Shown: in pieces, positions 44,968-54,740 of the stretch
How the letters are laid out: every line of letters starts with the position of its first letter
How positions within the stretch are numbered: position 1 is the first letter of the stretch
Source of the DNA: Sphingosinicella microcystinivorans
Lineage (GTDB): Bacteria > Pseudomonadota > Alphaproteobacteria > Sphingomonadales > Sphingomonadaceae
DNA length: 64,000 bases
Assembly (NCBI RefSeq): GCF_003634215.1
Contig: NZ_RBWX01000008.1
Coordinates: forward strand, 62,001 to 126,000
Reading direction: 5' to 3'
The notes under the pieces: generated by a model
The model's database searches: none
Seen by the model: only the letters and a program-made list of their open reading frames with translations
Told to the model about the DNA's origin: nothing
Made by a program: the position numbers and the translations under genes

Positions 44968-46044
44968 ATGACATCTGATGGACCGCTCAAAGGCCTTCGC
45001 GTAGTCGAGTTTTCCGGAATTGGTCCTGCACCATTCGCCGCAATGCTGCTGGCGGACATGGGGGCTGATGTTGTCAGAATAGATCGGCCGAACGCGCCGA
45101 TGGAATATGTTCTGGCACGGGGCAAGCGCTCGATCGCGCTTAACGTGAAGCAGACAGCGGACCGAGACATAGCCATTGACTTGATCAAGCGCGCCGAGAT
45201 TCTGATCGAAGGATTCCGACCAGGCGTGATGGAACGCCTCGGACTTGGCCCGGAGCCAATGCTCGCAATCAATCCCAAGCTGGTTTATGGACGCATGACC
45301 GGCTGGGGACAAAACGGACCCTTGGCCCAGGCTGCAGGCCATGACCTCAACTACATTTCTCTCTCGGGCGCGCTTCATGCGATCGGCCCGGCCGATGGCC
45401 CTCCGATTCCACCCTTAAACCTTGTTGGCGATTTCGGCGGAGGATCCCTCTATCTCGTCATGGGCGTACTCGCAGCGTTAAGCTACGCGCGAGCCAATGG
45501 CCACGGCCAGGTAGTCGATGCAGCGATGAGCGATGGAGCGAGTTCGCTTATGGGGTTGTTCTACGAACTCAAAGCTCGCGACGAGTGGACAGATGCTCGC
45601 TCCGCCAACTTTCTCGACGGAGCTGCGCCCTTCTATCGTTGCTATAGCTGTGCTGACGGCACTTGGGTGTCCATAGCTGCGATAGAACCTCCATTTTGGG
45701 GTGAGTTGCGTGAAAAGCTGGGTCTTGTCGATCCGCTCTTCGACCGGCGAGACGATCCAGCTTCGTGGCCTGAGATATCCGCCGCCTTGGAAAAAATCTT
45801 TCTCACACGTACACGTGTGCATTGGTGTGAATTGCTTGAGGGTAGCGATGCTTGCTTTGCTCCCGTTCTATCGCTGAGTGAAGCCCCGCAGCATCCGCAT
45901 AATCGAGCACGTGGTACATTTACGTCCAACGCGCGGACAGCGCCCGCACCCCGTTTCTCGGCAACGCCGCTTTGTGTCGGTAGTGATCCACCGGCTACTA
46001 ATGCCGATTGCGAAGCCATTATTCGGGACTGGCTTGGCAGCTAG
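44968..46044 (+). CDS. Alpha-methylacyl-CoA racemase-like protein (family III CoA-transferase fold)
   Basis: 358 residues. [62 protein letters not shown] (His125), [10 protein letters not shown] (Asp155) and [11 protein letters not shown]. His125 and Asp155 correspond to the acid-base pair of alpha-methylacyl-CoA racemase, separating it from CaiB-type transferases. It would epimerise a 2-methylacyl-CoA so that an acyl-CoA dehydrogenase can act; the Adda-derived 2-methyl-3-methoxy-4-phenylbutyryl-CoA is the obvious candidate (inference). 290 bp after the ligase, with no gene between. Confidence 0.9.
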   Translation: MTSDGPLKGLRVVEFSGIGPAPFAAMLLADMGADVVRIDRPNAPMEYVLARGKRSIALNVKQTADRDIAIDLIKRAEILIEGFRPGVMERLGLGPEPMLAINPKLVYGRMTGWGQNGPLAQAAGHDLNYISLSGALHAIGPADGPPIPPLNLVGDFGGGSLYLVMGVLAALSYARANGHGQVVDAAMSDGASSLMGLFYELKARDEWTDARSANFLDGAAPFYRCYSCADGTWVSIAAIEPPFWGELREKLGLVDPLFDRRDDPASWPEISAALEKIFLTRTRVHWCELLEGSDACFAPVLSLSEAPQHPHNRARGTFTSNARTAPAPRFSATPLCVGSDPPATNADCEAIIRDWLGS

Positions 46045-46534
46045 GTGACGGTGGAATGAACGAAGTACGTTCAGTAAGGACCAGACCATTACGATAGTGA
46101 AGTAGCAGAAGGCTGGGCAAGCGACGGCTGAGGTTGGCCGCCGCCAACGTATCAGCTCCCCTACCTTCCACAAGTTGAAATCTGCTGTTGGAGCGGCATC
46201 GGAACCATGGTGTCGGCGATCACGCCAGAAGAGAATGCCCAACTGATGAAGTCGAGCAAAGACTCACGCAGCTTGTAGGGATCGGTATAGGAGTAATATG
46301 ATGCAGCCTCGGCTGTCGGCCCAAACGTGATGAAGTGGGGGAAAGTCTCTGCTCTCTGATTCGGCGGTCACGGAGGATCGCTCATTGCCCTGCGTCCGTG
46401 ACCTGCCGCAGATTAGGTCAGACACCGCCCGTGTGACATCGCCCCTTTACGAAGCACATGTGAGCATCCTAAGTGGCGACAGGTATAGTCAACGGATGCG
46501 TGCCATCTGCAAGCCGTTGCGAAAAGGAGAAATT
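46045..46534. other. 490-bp gap upstream of the right TetR gene
   Basis: The minus strand holds an open stretch (about 46175-46355) that looks protein-like, but it has no start and no family I recognise. No operator copy was found. Possibly a gene relic. Confidence 0.35.
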
Positions 46535-47185
46535 ATGGTCGGCGTTAGGTCAAAGGATCACGGGGACAAACGACAGCTTATACTGGACAATGCAGCGGGA
46601 CTGTTCGCATTGCAGGGCTTCAACAAAACATCGGTTGCGGAAATTTCGCGCAGTTGCAATGCCTCAAAAGCTTGGGTCTATCATTACTTCTCGACTAAGG
46701 AGGACATATTATTCACATTGCTACGCGACTTTTTGGTTGAAGTTAGCGACCGCATCGCCGCCGTAAGCCGGGGTAAGAAAACCCAATCAGAGCAGCCAGC
46801 TGATCGGTTACGCGCCTTTATACGCGAATGTCTACAAATATACGATGACTATCGAATAAACTACCCATTTTTGTTCAACGAAATGCGTTACCTTCCCCAG
46901 AAGCAGCAGGCAGAACTTCGCTCCATTGAAAGGCGACCCGTTTCCGAACTGGAGGCGATCCTCCTGGCACTGCGCCCTGAACTTGCCAAGGCCCGCTCCC
47001 GACGACGTCCGTTGACGCTGCTCGTCTATGGGACAATAAATTGGACCTACACGTGGTTTGAACCTGAGGGAAAGTTAGACGCTGACGAACTGACTGACAT
47101 GGCGATCAGACTAATATTGCGGGGTCTTTGTGATAAACATCTTTTAGATCCTGGACCCATAGAAGGAATTATTGGCGCCACCTAA
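46535..47185 (+). CDS. TetR/AcrR family transcriptional regulator, right copy
   Basis: 216 residues from ATG 46535 behind AAAAGGAG. HTH: LILDNAAGLFALQGFNKTSV, then ASKAWVYHYFSTKEDILFTL. The C-terminal domain has IYDDYRINYPFLFNEM and INWTYTWFEPEGKL. It is a close paralogue of the regulator at 11768. The HTHs are nearly identical, so both probably recognise the same palindrome, possibly with different ligands. Confidence 0.9.
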   Translation: MVGVRSKDHGDKRQLILDNAAGLFALQGFNKTSVAEISRSCNASKAWVYHYFSTKEDILFTLLRDFLVEVSDRIAAVSRGKKTQSEQPADRLRAFIRECLQIYDDYRINYPFLFNEMRYLPQKQQAELRSIERRPVSELEAILLALRPELAKARSRRRPLTLLVYGTINWTYTWFEPEGKLDADELTDMAIRLILRGLCDKHLLDPGPIEGIIGAT

Positions 47186-47413
47186 AATGCACTTAGTTGT
47201 TGAGGGAATCAGAAGAAAGGGGCTCACTTGTTAAATTGTTTCCATCTTACCGGGCCCGATCGGCATCGGACAATCCGTAAACCATCTCGGGCTACAAGAC
47301 CAAAGCGCTTCGTCTTAAAATAAAACGAAGAACCAGCAAGACCAGACAAGGCAGATGTAGCTCTGACCAACTTTCTGATAGTATATCAAGCTTAAGCGCT
47401 GCCGTGTTGCCAT

Positions 47414-49261
47414 TTAGCCACTGGGCTGACTAACCACAAGAGGCACACTACAGACGCGCAGCCGCTCTTGAAGTCGTGCACAAAGATCGGCGGCGGGGTC
47501 GGAGGTCCTCACCACGACCTGCAACCCTCGCGCATCGTAATTTGCCTCAAGCTCAGCATCGGCCGGCAGACTGGACGCAAGGAGAAGTCGATACGCCTCG
47601 ACTGCAGCCATCGCGCGCAGCTCTGCCTTTGCTACCTTGCCGACAGCTGTCCGCGGCAGATTCGCAATCGGAATGACGCGCACAGGCGCCGCAGCCGGCT
47701 CGGCCGAACGACTGCGGGCAAAGGCGATAAGGTCCGGCTCTGACACATCTATGTCAGGATGCAACTCGACAAACAGCACCGGCTTCTCGCCCAGGTCGGG
47801 ATCGGGGTAGGCGACTGCTGCAGCGAATGCGACGCCGGGATGATCAGCGATGGCGTTCTCTACGGTCGCTGGGTCGATATTATGCCCCCCCCGGATGATT
47901 AGGTCTTTCGCGCGCCCGTGGAGCCATATGTAACCTTGCTCATCAAGGCTCGCGAGATCGCCGGAGTCGAGCCATCCTGGTTCAAGCCATGTTCCAACAT
48001 TGGAGTTCGCGTCGTGGTAACCCGGCATCACGCTCGGTCCCGATAGAAGGAGGTGACCCACCTCGCCGGGGCGCGCGTCTCGTGCAGAGTTGTCCGCGTC
48101 TGTAACCGTCACTCGCACTCGCATGTACGGCGCACGGATCCCGACCGAGCCGACGCGCTGCTCACCGTCGCGCGGGTTGACGGAAGCGAGACACGTCGCT
48201 TCGGTCAACCCGTAGCCCTCAAGCACGCGGAAACCAAAATCGCGCTGCAATCGCGAAAGAAGACTCGGTGGGATCGGCGCGCCTCCGCAGGTCGCGAAGC
48301 GTAGTGAGCGCAGGTCAGCGCCCGCGCGGTCAATGCTCGCGAGCCGAGCAAGAACAGTCGGCACTGCCGAGAAAAAGTTGACACCAAAATGTTCTATCAT
48401 TCTCCAGAAGTCGCGGTTGAGGGCATCGCTACGGTAGCCATGGGGGCCAGCGATGACCGTTCGGGCGCCAGCGCGCAGACAGCAGAGACCTCCAAGAAAC
48501 AGCGCGTTTGCGTGAAAGAACGGAAGGCCCGTAAGCACCGTATCAGTCGAACGATATGCAAAGGCGAGGGAGGAGATCTCCGTCTGAACCATCTGCATTC
48601 TGTGTGTGTGGCAGGCCAGCTTCGGCCGCCCTGTCGTACCACCCGTGTGGAAATATGCTGCTACCTGTTGGCCGCTTGGCGTCATGGCGGGGGCCGACGG
48701 AGCGCAGGCGAGTTCGTCCTCAAGTCGGGCGATACCACACGGCGCTTCACCGCGGACGACGAGCATACGGATCGAGCGAGCGGCAAGCGAAGTGGCCAGC
48801 TGCGCGCGAGCAAACAGCGCAGGATCATAGGACGGCGCGGTGGTGACAAGAACATGCGCGTCGCTTGCGTCAAGCAGCGCGGCGATGTCGCGCGGATCCA
48901 ATAGGGGATTGATTGGGCAGGCAACACCACCCTGCCCCCCCGCGATAATGAGCGCCAGCGTCTCTGGAAGGTTAGGCAAGAGGAGAGCCACTGTGCGCCC
49001 GCTTCCCCCCACTGTGCCATGGAGGACATGCGCAGAGCGCGACACAATGTCAAATAGCTGAGCGTAGCTGTACACCTCCGGTGTGTCGCTTAACGACCCG
49101 CTCGGTAAAAAGACGATTGCTGTCTCATCAGCGCGGATGTTCGCCTGGTGGCGCAGAAGTGCAAAGGCCGAGTCCGCGACCAGTCGATCCTCGATTGCGG
49201 TGCGCTCGATATTGGCAATACTTTCAAGGTCCACGATAGGCGGAATTGTCGCTAAGTCCAT
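47414..49261 (-). CDS. AMP-dependent acyl-CoA synthetase/ligase, long form
   Basis: 615 residues from ATG 49261, 10 bp after the preceding ligase's stop; further upstream starts would overlap that gene. YFHTGGTTGRPKLACHTH, VLEGYGLTEATCLASV, WLDSGDLASLDEQGYIWLHG, AKDLIIRGGHNIDPATVE and PRTAVGKVAKAELR are the ANL motifs. About 70 residues follow the catalytic lysine, longer than usual. Second or third gene of a LysR-linked operon with a TonB receptor and another ligase; substrate unknown. Confidence 0.88.
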   Translation of the reverse strand: MDLATIPPIVDLESIANIERTAIEDRLVADSAFALLRHQANIRADETAIVFLPSGSLSDTPEVYSYAQLFDIVSRSAHVLHGTVGGSGRTVALLLPNLPETLALIIAGGQGGVACPINPLLDPRDIAALLDASDAHVLVTTAPSYDPALFARAQLATSLAARSIRMLVVRGEAPCGIARLEDELACAPSAPAMTPSGQQVAAYFHTGGTTGRPKLACHTHRMQMVQTEISSLAFAYRSTDTVLTGLPFFHANALFLGGLCCLRAGARTVIAGPHGYRSDALNRDFWRMIEHFGVNFFSAVPTVLARLASIDRAGADLRSLRFATCGGAPIPPSLLSRLQRDFGFRVLEGYGLTEATCLASVNPRDGEQRVGSVGIRAPYMRVRVTVTDADNSARDARPGEVGHLLLSGPSVMPGYHDANSNVGTWLEPGWLDSGDLASLDEQGYIWLHGRAKDLIIRGGHNIDPATVENAIADHPGVAFAAAVAYPDPDLGEKPVLFVELHPDIDVSEPDLIAFARSRSAEPAAAPVRVIPIANLPRTAVGKVAKAELRAMAAVEAYRLLLASSLPADAELEANYDARGLQVVVRTSDPAADLCARLQERLRVCSVPLVVSQPSG

Positions 49262-49271
49262 ACAAAGCTTC

Positions 49272-50774
49272 CTATATCTGGCGACCGGCGCTGCGCCAAA
49301 AGGGTTCGCGTAGCTGTCGCTTGAAGAGCTTCCCCGAGTCCTCGCGAGGCAGCGATGGGCGAATTTCAATTCGACGCGGGATCTTGTAGCGCGCAAGCGT
49401 CCGCTGTAGTTCGACTTGGATTGCGCTGGGATTTAGGCTAGCGCCGTCCTCTAGGACGACAAGCGCGCAGCCGACTTCCCCCATCTCCTTGTCTGGAATG
49501 CCGAAAACTGCACAGTCCCGCACGCCATCCAAACTCAAAATCTCGTTTTCGATTTCGACGGAGTAGATGTTGACACCGCCCGAGATGTACATATCTCGCG
49601 TACGATCGCAGAGATAAAGAAACCCGTCGTCATCAACATAACCGATGTCGCCAACAGTCACCTTGCCATCCCGTTCGATCGCGCGTCTCTCATCGGGACG
49701 GTTGCGGTACGTGAAGTCCGGAAACAGGGAATTGGCGATAAAGATTTCACCAGCTACTCCTGGCGGCAACAAGGCTCCCTCTGAGTCGAGGATCGCGAGT
49801 TCGACGCCGGGAAGCGGCCGACCTACGCTGCCCGGGTGACGGAGCGCTTCCTCGGCGCGACAGAAGACAGCCGGACCGGTTTCTGTACCTCCATAGTATT
49901 CGTGGACGATCAAGCCGAACCATGCGATCATCGCTTGCTTGATCGCTGGTGGACAGGGGGCCGCCGCATGACAGACGAATTTGAGTGACGACAGGTCGTG
50001 GCGTTGGCGGACGTCAGCTGAGAGATTGAGAAGGCGCACCATCATCGTCGGCACGAGGTGTAGGTGCGTGATGTGGTGACGTTCAATCAGTTGCAAGAGC
50101 TCTTCAGGGTCGAATCGATCGACGAGCACAATCAAGCCGCCCACGGCGAGCGCACTCGTGGCGATGAAGTTAGGTGCGCCGTGGTAGAGCGGGCCGCAGA
50201 TTATAGTTCGAAGCGCGCCGTCGCCGATGCCATAGACCTGACGCGCAATGGTTAGCTGTCCCTGACGCTGTGCGGCGGTGACAGGGGCACGCACAACACC
50301 CTTCGGCGTGCCCGTAGTTCCTGATGTGTAGACAATATTCGACCGGTGCATTACCGGATCTCCTGTAACGGGCGGACCAGTAAGAGCGAGGTTCTCCCAA
50401 CTGTCTCCGGGTCCCGCTCTAGCGCCCGCAACGATGCAACGGACGCCGGGCCGGAGGGCAGTTATGCGCTCGAGAAACTCCGCGCCACAAACGATCACGA
50501 TGGCGCCGCTGTCGACAAGAATGTGCTCGAGTTCACGGTCGGTCAGGTGCCAGTTAACGGGGACAAGGTACGCCCCACAGAGATCTGCTGCGCGCATCAT
50601 CTCCAACGAAACAATGCAATTGCGCAAAACCATTGCGATGGTCGCGCCCTCTTCGACGCCAAGGGCTTGGAGGCCTCGCGCCGCGCAGCGCGCCCGCATA
50701 TCGAGTGCGTCCGAAGTTCGCATCTCCAGACCGTGGATGACGGCAGGCGTTGGAGTTTTGGGTCCGCATTTCAC
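49272..50774 (-). CDS. AMP-dependent acyl-CoA synthetase/ligase
   Basis: 500 residues. VYTSGTTGTPKGVVRAP, HEYYGGTETGPAVFC, VTVGDIGYVDDDGFLYLCD, RDMYISGGVNIYSVEIE and REDSGKLFKRQL. It shares long blocks with the ligase at 43160 and is its paralogue. It lies 12 bp downstream of the TonB receptor gene on the same strand, suggesting uptake followed by CoA activation of the imported acid. Confidence 0.9.
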   Translation of the reverse strand: MKCGPKTPTPAVIHGLEMRTSDALDMRARCAARGLQALGVEEGATIAMVLRNCIVSLEMMRAADLCGAYLVPVNWHLTDRELEHILVDSGAIVIVCGAEFLERITALRPGVRCIVAGARAGPGDSWENLALTGPPVTGDPVMHRSNIVYTSGTTGTPKGVVRAPVTAAQRQGQLTIARQVYGIGDGALRTIICGPLYHGAPNFIATSALAVGGLIVLVDRFDPEELLQLIERHHITHLHLVPTMMVRLLNLSADVRQRHDLSSLKFVCHAAAPCPPAIKQAMIAWFGLIVHEYYGGTETGPAVFCRAEEALRHPGSVGRPLPGVELAILDSEGALLPPGVAGEIFIANSLFPDFTYRNRPDERRAIERDGKVTVGDIGYVDDDGFLYLCDRTRDMYISGGVNIYSVEIENEILSLDGVRDCAVFGIPDKEMGEVGCALVVLEDGASLNPSAIQVELQRTLARYKIPRRIEIRPSLPREDSGKLFKRQLREPFWRSAGRQI

Positions 50775-50786
50775 TGCTCCATCTCC

Positions 50787-52931
50787 CTAAAACGACCAAC
50801 GGATCTCGCCGCCGACCACCCGACCCTTCTCAATTGCCCCCACGTTACCGAGTATCGGCGCTCGTACTGAGCGGATTTCGTCGTTAAGGAGGTTTTGCCC
50901 CGTAACCGCAAATGTCCAACGCCGGTCGAGTTCTACCGACAGCGACGCATTGAGAATATTGGCGCGCGAGAAACGCGTGCCAGGCAAATTTCCATCATTG
51001 TGGAAATTACGATCCTGGAATGAATAGCTGACGCGGGCGGACAAATCCGTTCGATCGCTCATCTGCACTTCATAGTCGGCAGCCAACGTTAGGGTCCACG
51101 GCGCGAGACGCGGCAACTCGAGGCCTTTATCGGTCGCGTCGACGCGACCGTCCCGATTAAGGTCGAAAGCTACAGCGGTATACCGGCCATGTACGTAGCC
51201 CACTACAGTGGACAGCGTGAGCCCGGACGCGACACGAGCTTGGATCTCGGCCTCGGCTCCGCGGATGCGCACATCGCCCACGTTGGCGATCACTTGCACC
51301 GATCCCACTGTTGGATCAGAGTATTGAATCTCGCGCTGCACGTCCAAGAGGCGATTGGAGAATATCGCGACGTTCACGCGCAACGCGCGCGCAAACCAGT
51401 CGCTCTTAACTCCCAGCTCAAAGGAGTCTTGTTTCTCATCGCCGGTCGGGGCCGGCCGGAAGCCGAGCACCGTGTTGCGAAAGTTGTAGCCGCCGCTTCG
51501 GAAGCCTTTGCCCCAGGTGAGATAGGCAAGGACATCAGTGCTAGGCTGCCACTGGAGCGACAAGCGAGGTGTCCAATTGGTCCAACTATGAGAACCCGAA
51601 AAGTCGAAAGCGCACTGGAGTCCAACTGGGTCACACAGCGAGGCGGCTGGCACGAAGGTCGCAATCTTGGCATCCTTTTCCTCACGCGTATAGCGAAGCC
51701 CTGCATCAATTGCGAAGGTGCGCCCGAGCGCAATCCGGCCGTTCGCAAACGCGCCAAAGCTATCTTGGGCTTGGTTACCGCCCATCGTGGCATCGAGACC
51801 GCCGCCGATCACCGAAGAAAGTCGGCGTTCGCGGTAGAGGATATCTTGATTAAAGTAATATAGACCGGTTGTCAGATCCACCCAATCGGAGAAGCTGCGG
51901 AAAAAGCGTAGTTCGACGCTGAGCTGGTCCTGCTTCGTTCGGAACTCGGCGTTGAGAAGCCGGACTGGCGTACCGTCGATATCGGTGAGCCCAAAATGAT
52001 CAATCTCCCGGTAACCGGCGATTGCCGTCACGACCCCACCGAAGAGATCCGTGTCGATCTGGCCAGTTGCCTGAAGCCAAGTAAGGCGCGAATTACCCTC
52101 AGTGTCGATGTTGAGGTCGTGGCCTGACAAGGTCGTTCCGCCGCCGGCGTTCTGGAACAGACCTCCATCCCCAGTCGTCCTGCCACGCTCTAGACGAACG
52201 ACGGCCTTGAATCCGTTATCAGCTCGATATGCAAGCGCAGGGCGCACAATGAACGTTTCGGCTCGTCCAAGGTCGTTGTTTCCATTGAAGCGGTTGCGAA
52301 ACCAGCCCCCGTCGTTACGATAGTAACCGGACAAGCGGGCCGCAACTCCCGCCTCGCCGAGTGGACCTTCGACGCTCGCATATATAAGTCGGTCCAGTCC
52401 GGTTGCAACAGACGCGCGCGTCCGAACAGAAAACTCGGGCTTAGGCTCGCGCGTTCGAACAAGCACCGCACCGCCGGTTACGTTCTTTCCAAAGAGTACG
52501 CCAACCGGCCCGCGGAGCACCTCCACAGCCTCAACATCGGACAGATCGACAAGTGCGCCATAGGTGACGCCGAGATAAACACCGTCCTGGAACACGCCGA
52601 CCGTTGGGTCGATCGACGGGATGGTACTATTGAGGCCGAGGCCACGGATCGAGAAGTTTTGAACGCCCGGCGTAGTACCACCACTTGCTAGGTTCACATT
52701 CGGGACGCTAAAATTTAGTCCGCCAAGGTCGCGGATTCCACGATCAACCAGCTGGTCGCCCCCAAAGACCGACATCGCGATCGGCACGTCCTGAATGGAC
52801 TCGGCCGATCCGCGCTTTTGTGCGACGACAAGGATCTCCCCAGCCTCGGATGGATCTGTGGTCTGTGCATGCGCCGTGGCACCGGCCGTAACCGCGAAAG
52901 CTGCAACGAGACTAAGCGCGATATCTGACAT
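50787..52931 (-). CDS. TonB-dependent receptor (third)
   Basis: 714 residues from ATG 52931 behind GGAGGACAACA; signal peptide ending ATAHAQ. GEILVVAQKRGSAESIQDVP, SIRGLGLNSTIPSIDPTVGV, VEVLRGPVGVLFGKNVTGGA; C-terminal GRVVGGEIRWSF. It is of a different subgroup from the two island receptors and lacks the island operator. Divergent from a LysR gene whose operator lies between the two. Confidence 0.92.
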   Translation of the reverse strand: MSDIALSLVAAFAVTAGATAHAQTTDPSEAGEILVVAQKRGSAESIQDVPIAMSVFGGDQLVDRGIRDLGGLNFSVPNVNLASGGTTPGVQNFSIRGLGLNSTIPSIDPTVGVFQDGVYLGVTYGALVDLSDVEAVEVLRGPVGVLFGKNVTGGAVLVRTREPKPEFSVRTRASVATGLDRLIYASVEGPLGEAGVAARLSGYYRNDGGWFRNRFNGNNDLGRAETFIVRPALAYRADNGFKAVVRLERGRTTGDGGLFQNAGGGTTLSGHDLNIDTEGNSRLTWLQATGQIDTDLFGGVVTAIAGYREIDHFGLTDIDGTPVRLLNAEFRTKQDQLSVELRFFRSFSDWVDLTTGLYYFNQDILYRERRLSSVIGGGLDATMGGNQAQDSFGAFANGRIALGRTFAIDAGLRYTREEKDAKIATFVPAASLCDPVGLQCAFDFSGSHSWTNWTPRLSLQWQPSTDVLAYLTWGKGFRSGGYNFRNTVLGFRPAPTGDEKQDSFELGVKSDWFARALRVNVAIFSNRLLDVQREIQYSDPTVGSVQVIANVGDVRIRGAEAEIQARVASGLTLSTVVGYVHGRYTAVAFDLNRDGRVDATDKGLELPRLAPWTLTLAADYEVQMSDRTDLSARVSYSFQDRNFHNDGNLPGTRFSRANILNASLSVELDRRWTFAVTGQNLLNDEIRSVRAPILGNVGAIEKGRVVGGEIRWSF

Positions 52932-52986
52932 TGTTGTCCTCCCCGTTCTCACTACAGGAAGCCGTAACGAGCCAATAATGAGCGAA

Positions 52987-53031
52987 AAATACAGCATTTG
53001 TGCATGACAACGCACAAATTGGGCTGTATTT
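52987..53031. promoter_or_regulatory. LysR-type operator, nested inverted repeat
   Basis: ATTTGTGC (52996-53003) and GCACAAAT (53012-53019), 8 nt apart, contain T-N11-A symmetry. They are flanked by AAATACAGC (52987-52995) and GCTGTATTT (53023-53031). It covers the region between the divergent TonB and LysR genes, ending 9 bp before the LysR start. Confidence 0.7.
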
Positions 53032-53039
53032 TGATATGC

Positions 53040-53978
53040 ATGAAAACTCACCAACTTCGCTACTTTGCAGCGGTCGCTCAGTTCGGCGGATTTGCGCAGG
53101 CGGCTACCAAGCTCAATATCGCGCGCACATCCCTCGAGCGGGGCGTTGCGCTCCTCGAAGATGAAATCGGCACCCCACTTCTCGTCCGCAAGCGCGCAGT
53201 CGGCGTAGAGCTTACCGTCGAAGGTAGGCTACTGCTTCCGAAGATCTTAGAAATTCTCGACGAAATGGAGGAGCTAAGGAGTTTTTTCCGCAATATGGGG
53301 GGACTGAGAGGGCAACTTCGCATTGGCTGCCACGAAGCACTCGCCTCTTATTTCCTCCCAGCGATCCTCGATCGCCTGAGCCGAGATTATCCGTACCTCC
53401 GTGTGTCGCTGCGAGAATGTGACATACATGAAACGCGTGAGTTGCTGGCAAGCCGTGAGGTACATGCAGTGCTCACCTTTGCCCTCGACCCACATGGCAC
53501 GACCGGCACAGCGGTATCGCTCCGTGCAGTCCACCCATACGCCGTCGTGCGAGCAGGCCACCCGCTGGCTGGCAAGGTGGTCGTGCGCCAGGCCGATCTG
53601 GCGGCCTTTCCGTTTGTGCTGTTCGATAGCCGTTATGCATCTGACCGCATCCTAGGTTACTTCGACGCCGCTCAGCCGCTACCGGAGGTGGCGATGCGGA
53701 GCCGCTCAAGCAACGTCATCCGCTCTCTCGTGTCGAGTTCAGATGCGTTTTCAATTCTTCACATTCGACCACCTGGCGATTTGTCGCCGATTGGTAGACC
53801 GATACGTTGCATCCCGCTCGACGCCATGGGCACAGGAGCAGCAATCGCGGTAGCTCACTCAGGTAACCGGGGGGCGGAGCGTGATATTGCGGTGCGAGGC
53901 TTCATCCACATTGCGCGGGAGGAAATTCTCTCGGCGCGCAATCAAGCGTATTTCGTCGATGCTCCGCCCACAGCGTGA
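53040..53978 (+). CDS. LysR family transcriptional regulator
   Basis: 312 residues from ATG 53040 (MKTHQLRYFAAVAQFGGF). HTH: FAQAATKLNIARTSLERGVA and LEDEIGTPLLVRKRAVG, then a periplasmic-binding-like effector domain beginning LRGQLRIGCHEALASYFLP. It probably activates the divergent TonB-ligase-ligase operon and represses itself through the nested repeat upstream. An earlier in-frame start (52998) falls inside that operator and is rejected. Confidence 0.9.
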   Translation: MKTHQLRYFAAVAQFGGFAQAATKLNIARTSLERGVALLEDEIGTPLLVRKRAVGVELTVEGRLLLPKILEILDEMEELRSFFRNMGGLRGQLRIGCHEALASYFLPAILDRLSRDYPYLRVSLRECDIHETRELLASREVHAVLTFALDPHGTTGTAVSLRAVHPYAVVRAGHPLAGKVVVRQADLAAFPFVLFDSRYASDRILGYFDAAQPLPEVAMRSRSSNVIRSLVSSSDAFSILHIRPPGDLSPIGRPIRCIPLDAMGTGAAIAVAHSGNRGAERDIAVRGFIHIAREEILSARNQAYFVDAPPTA

Positions 53979-54122
53979 TCTGCCCCAGCTGAGTGTCCGA
54001 AGGGAACGCGCAAGGGTTGCACGCGGCAATAGGCTTTGAATCGATTTTCAACACAATCTGACGTTCGCTGCCAGAATGCGCCTTACCGCGAACCTTGCAC
54101 GCCCTCATTGGCGATGCTCCAT

Positions 54123-54740
54123 TTAGGCGGCGTGGACGAATTTGAGCCAGTACCTGGCGGTGGCAATATGGACCATGCTCATCAAGCTTTCGGCGAGCTG
54201 ATCGTACCGAGTTGCGATAGCGCGGTTGATTTTCAGGCGTCCGAACATGCGCTCGATGCGTTTGTGCTGTTTGTAGAGCGCCAGGTCATGTTCGATCTTT
54301 CCCCGGCGGTTTGATCGGCCCGGGATTACAGCCTGGATGTTGCGGCTCAGCGAATCAGCGCAGATGGCCTCGGCATCGTAGCCCTTGGCGGCGAGAAGTG
54401 CCTTCGGCGACTGCTCCGGCAGGGCGATTAGCGCGCCATAAGCCTTGCAGTCCGCCGCTTCGCCGACCGTTAGGTGGAACGCGAGCGGTCGTCCTCGGGC
54501 GTCAGCCAGCCAGTGAAGCTTACTGGTGAACCCGCCCCGCGAGCGGCCAAGAGCGCGTCGATGAGTCCCCCTTTTCCGCCCGCTACCGAGACATGGGCGC
54601 GAACCGTGGTGCTATCGATGCTGTAATGGCTGCTGTCCGCGTCCCCGGTTGGCCGCATCAATCGGCAGCAAATCCTTCAGAACATGCCATTCAGCTTCGC
54701 TTAGAGCGCCCCGGCTCAAACCCGCCTCCAAATGGCAGCC
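54123..54740 (-). mobile_element. IS5-family (IS427-like) transposase remnant
   Basis: The minus strand encodes SRGALSEAEWHVLKDLLP and ANRGRG (orfA start), then SSHYSIDSTTVRAHVSVAGG, and after a shift in the AAAAGGGGG run THRRALGRSRGGFTSKLHW and HKRIERMFGRLKINRAIATR, ending at a stop at 54123. The A/G-run shift is normal for this group, but roughly 80 central codons (the WRLR-GAPWRD region) are missing, so it is defective. No intact terminal repeats were identified. Confidence 0.75.
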
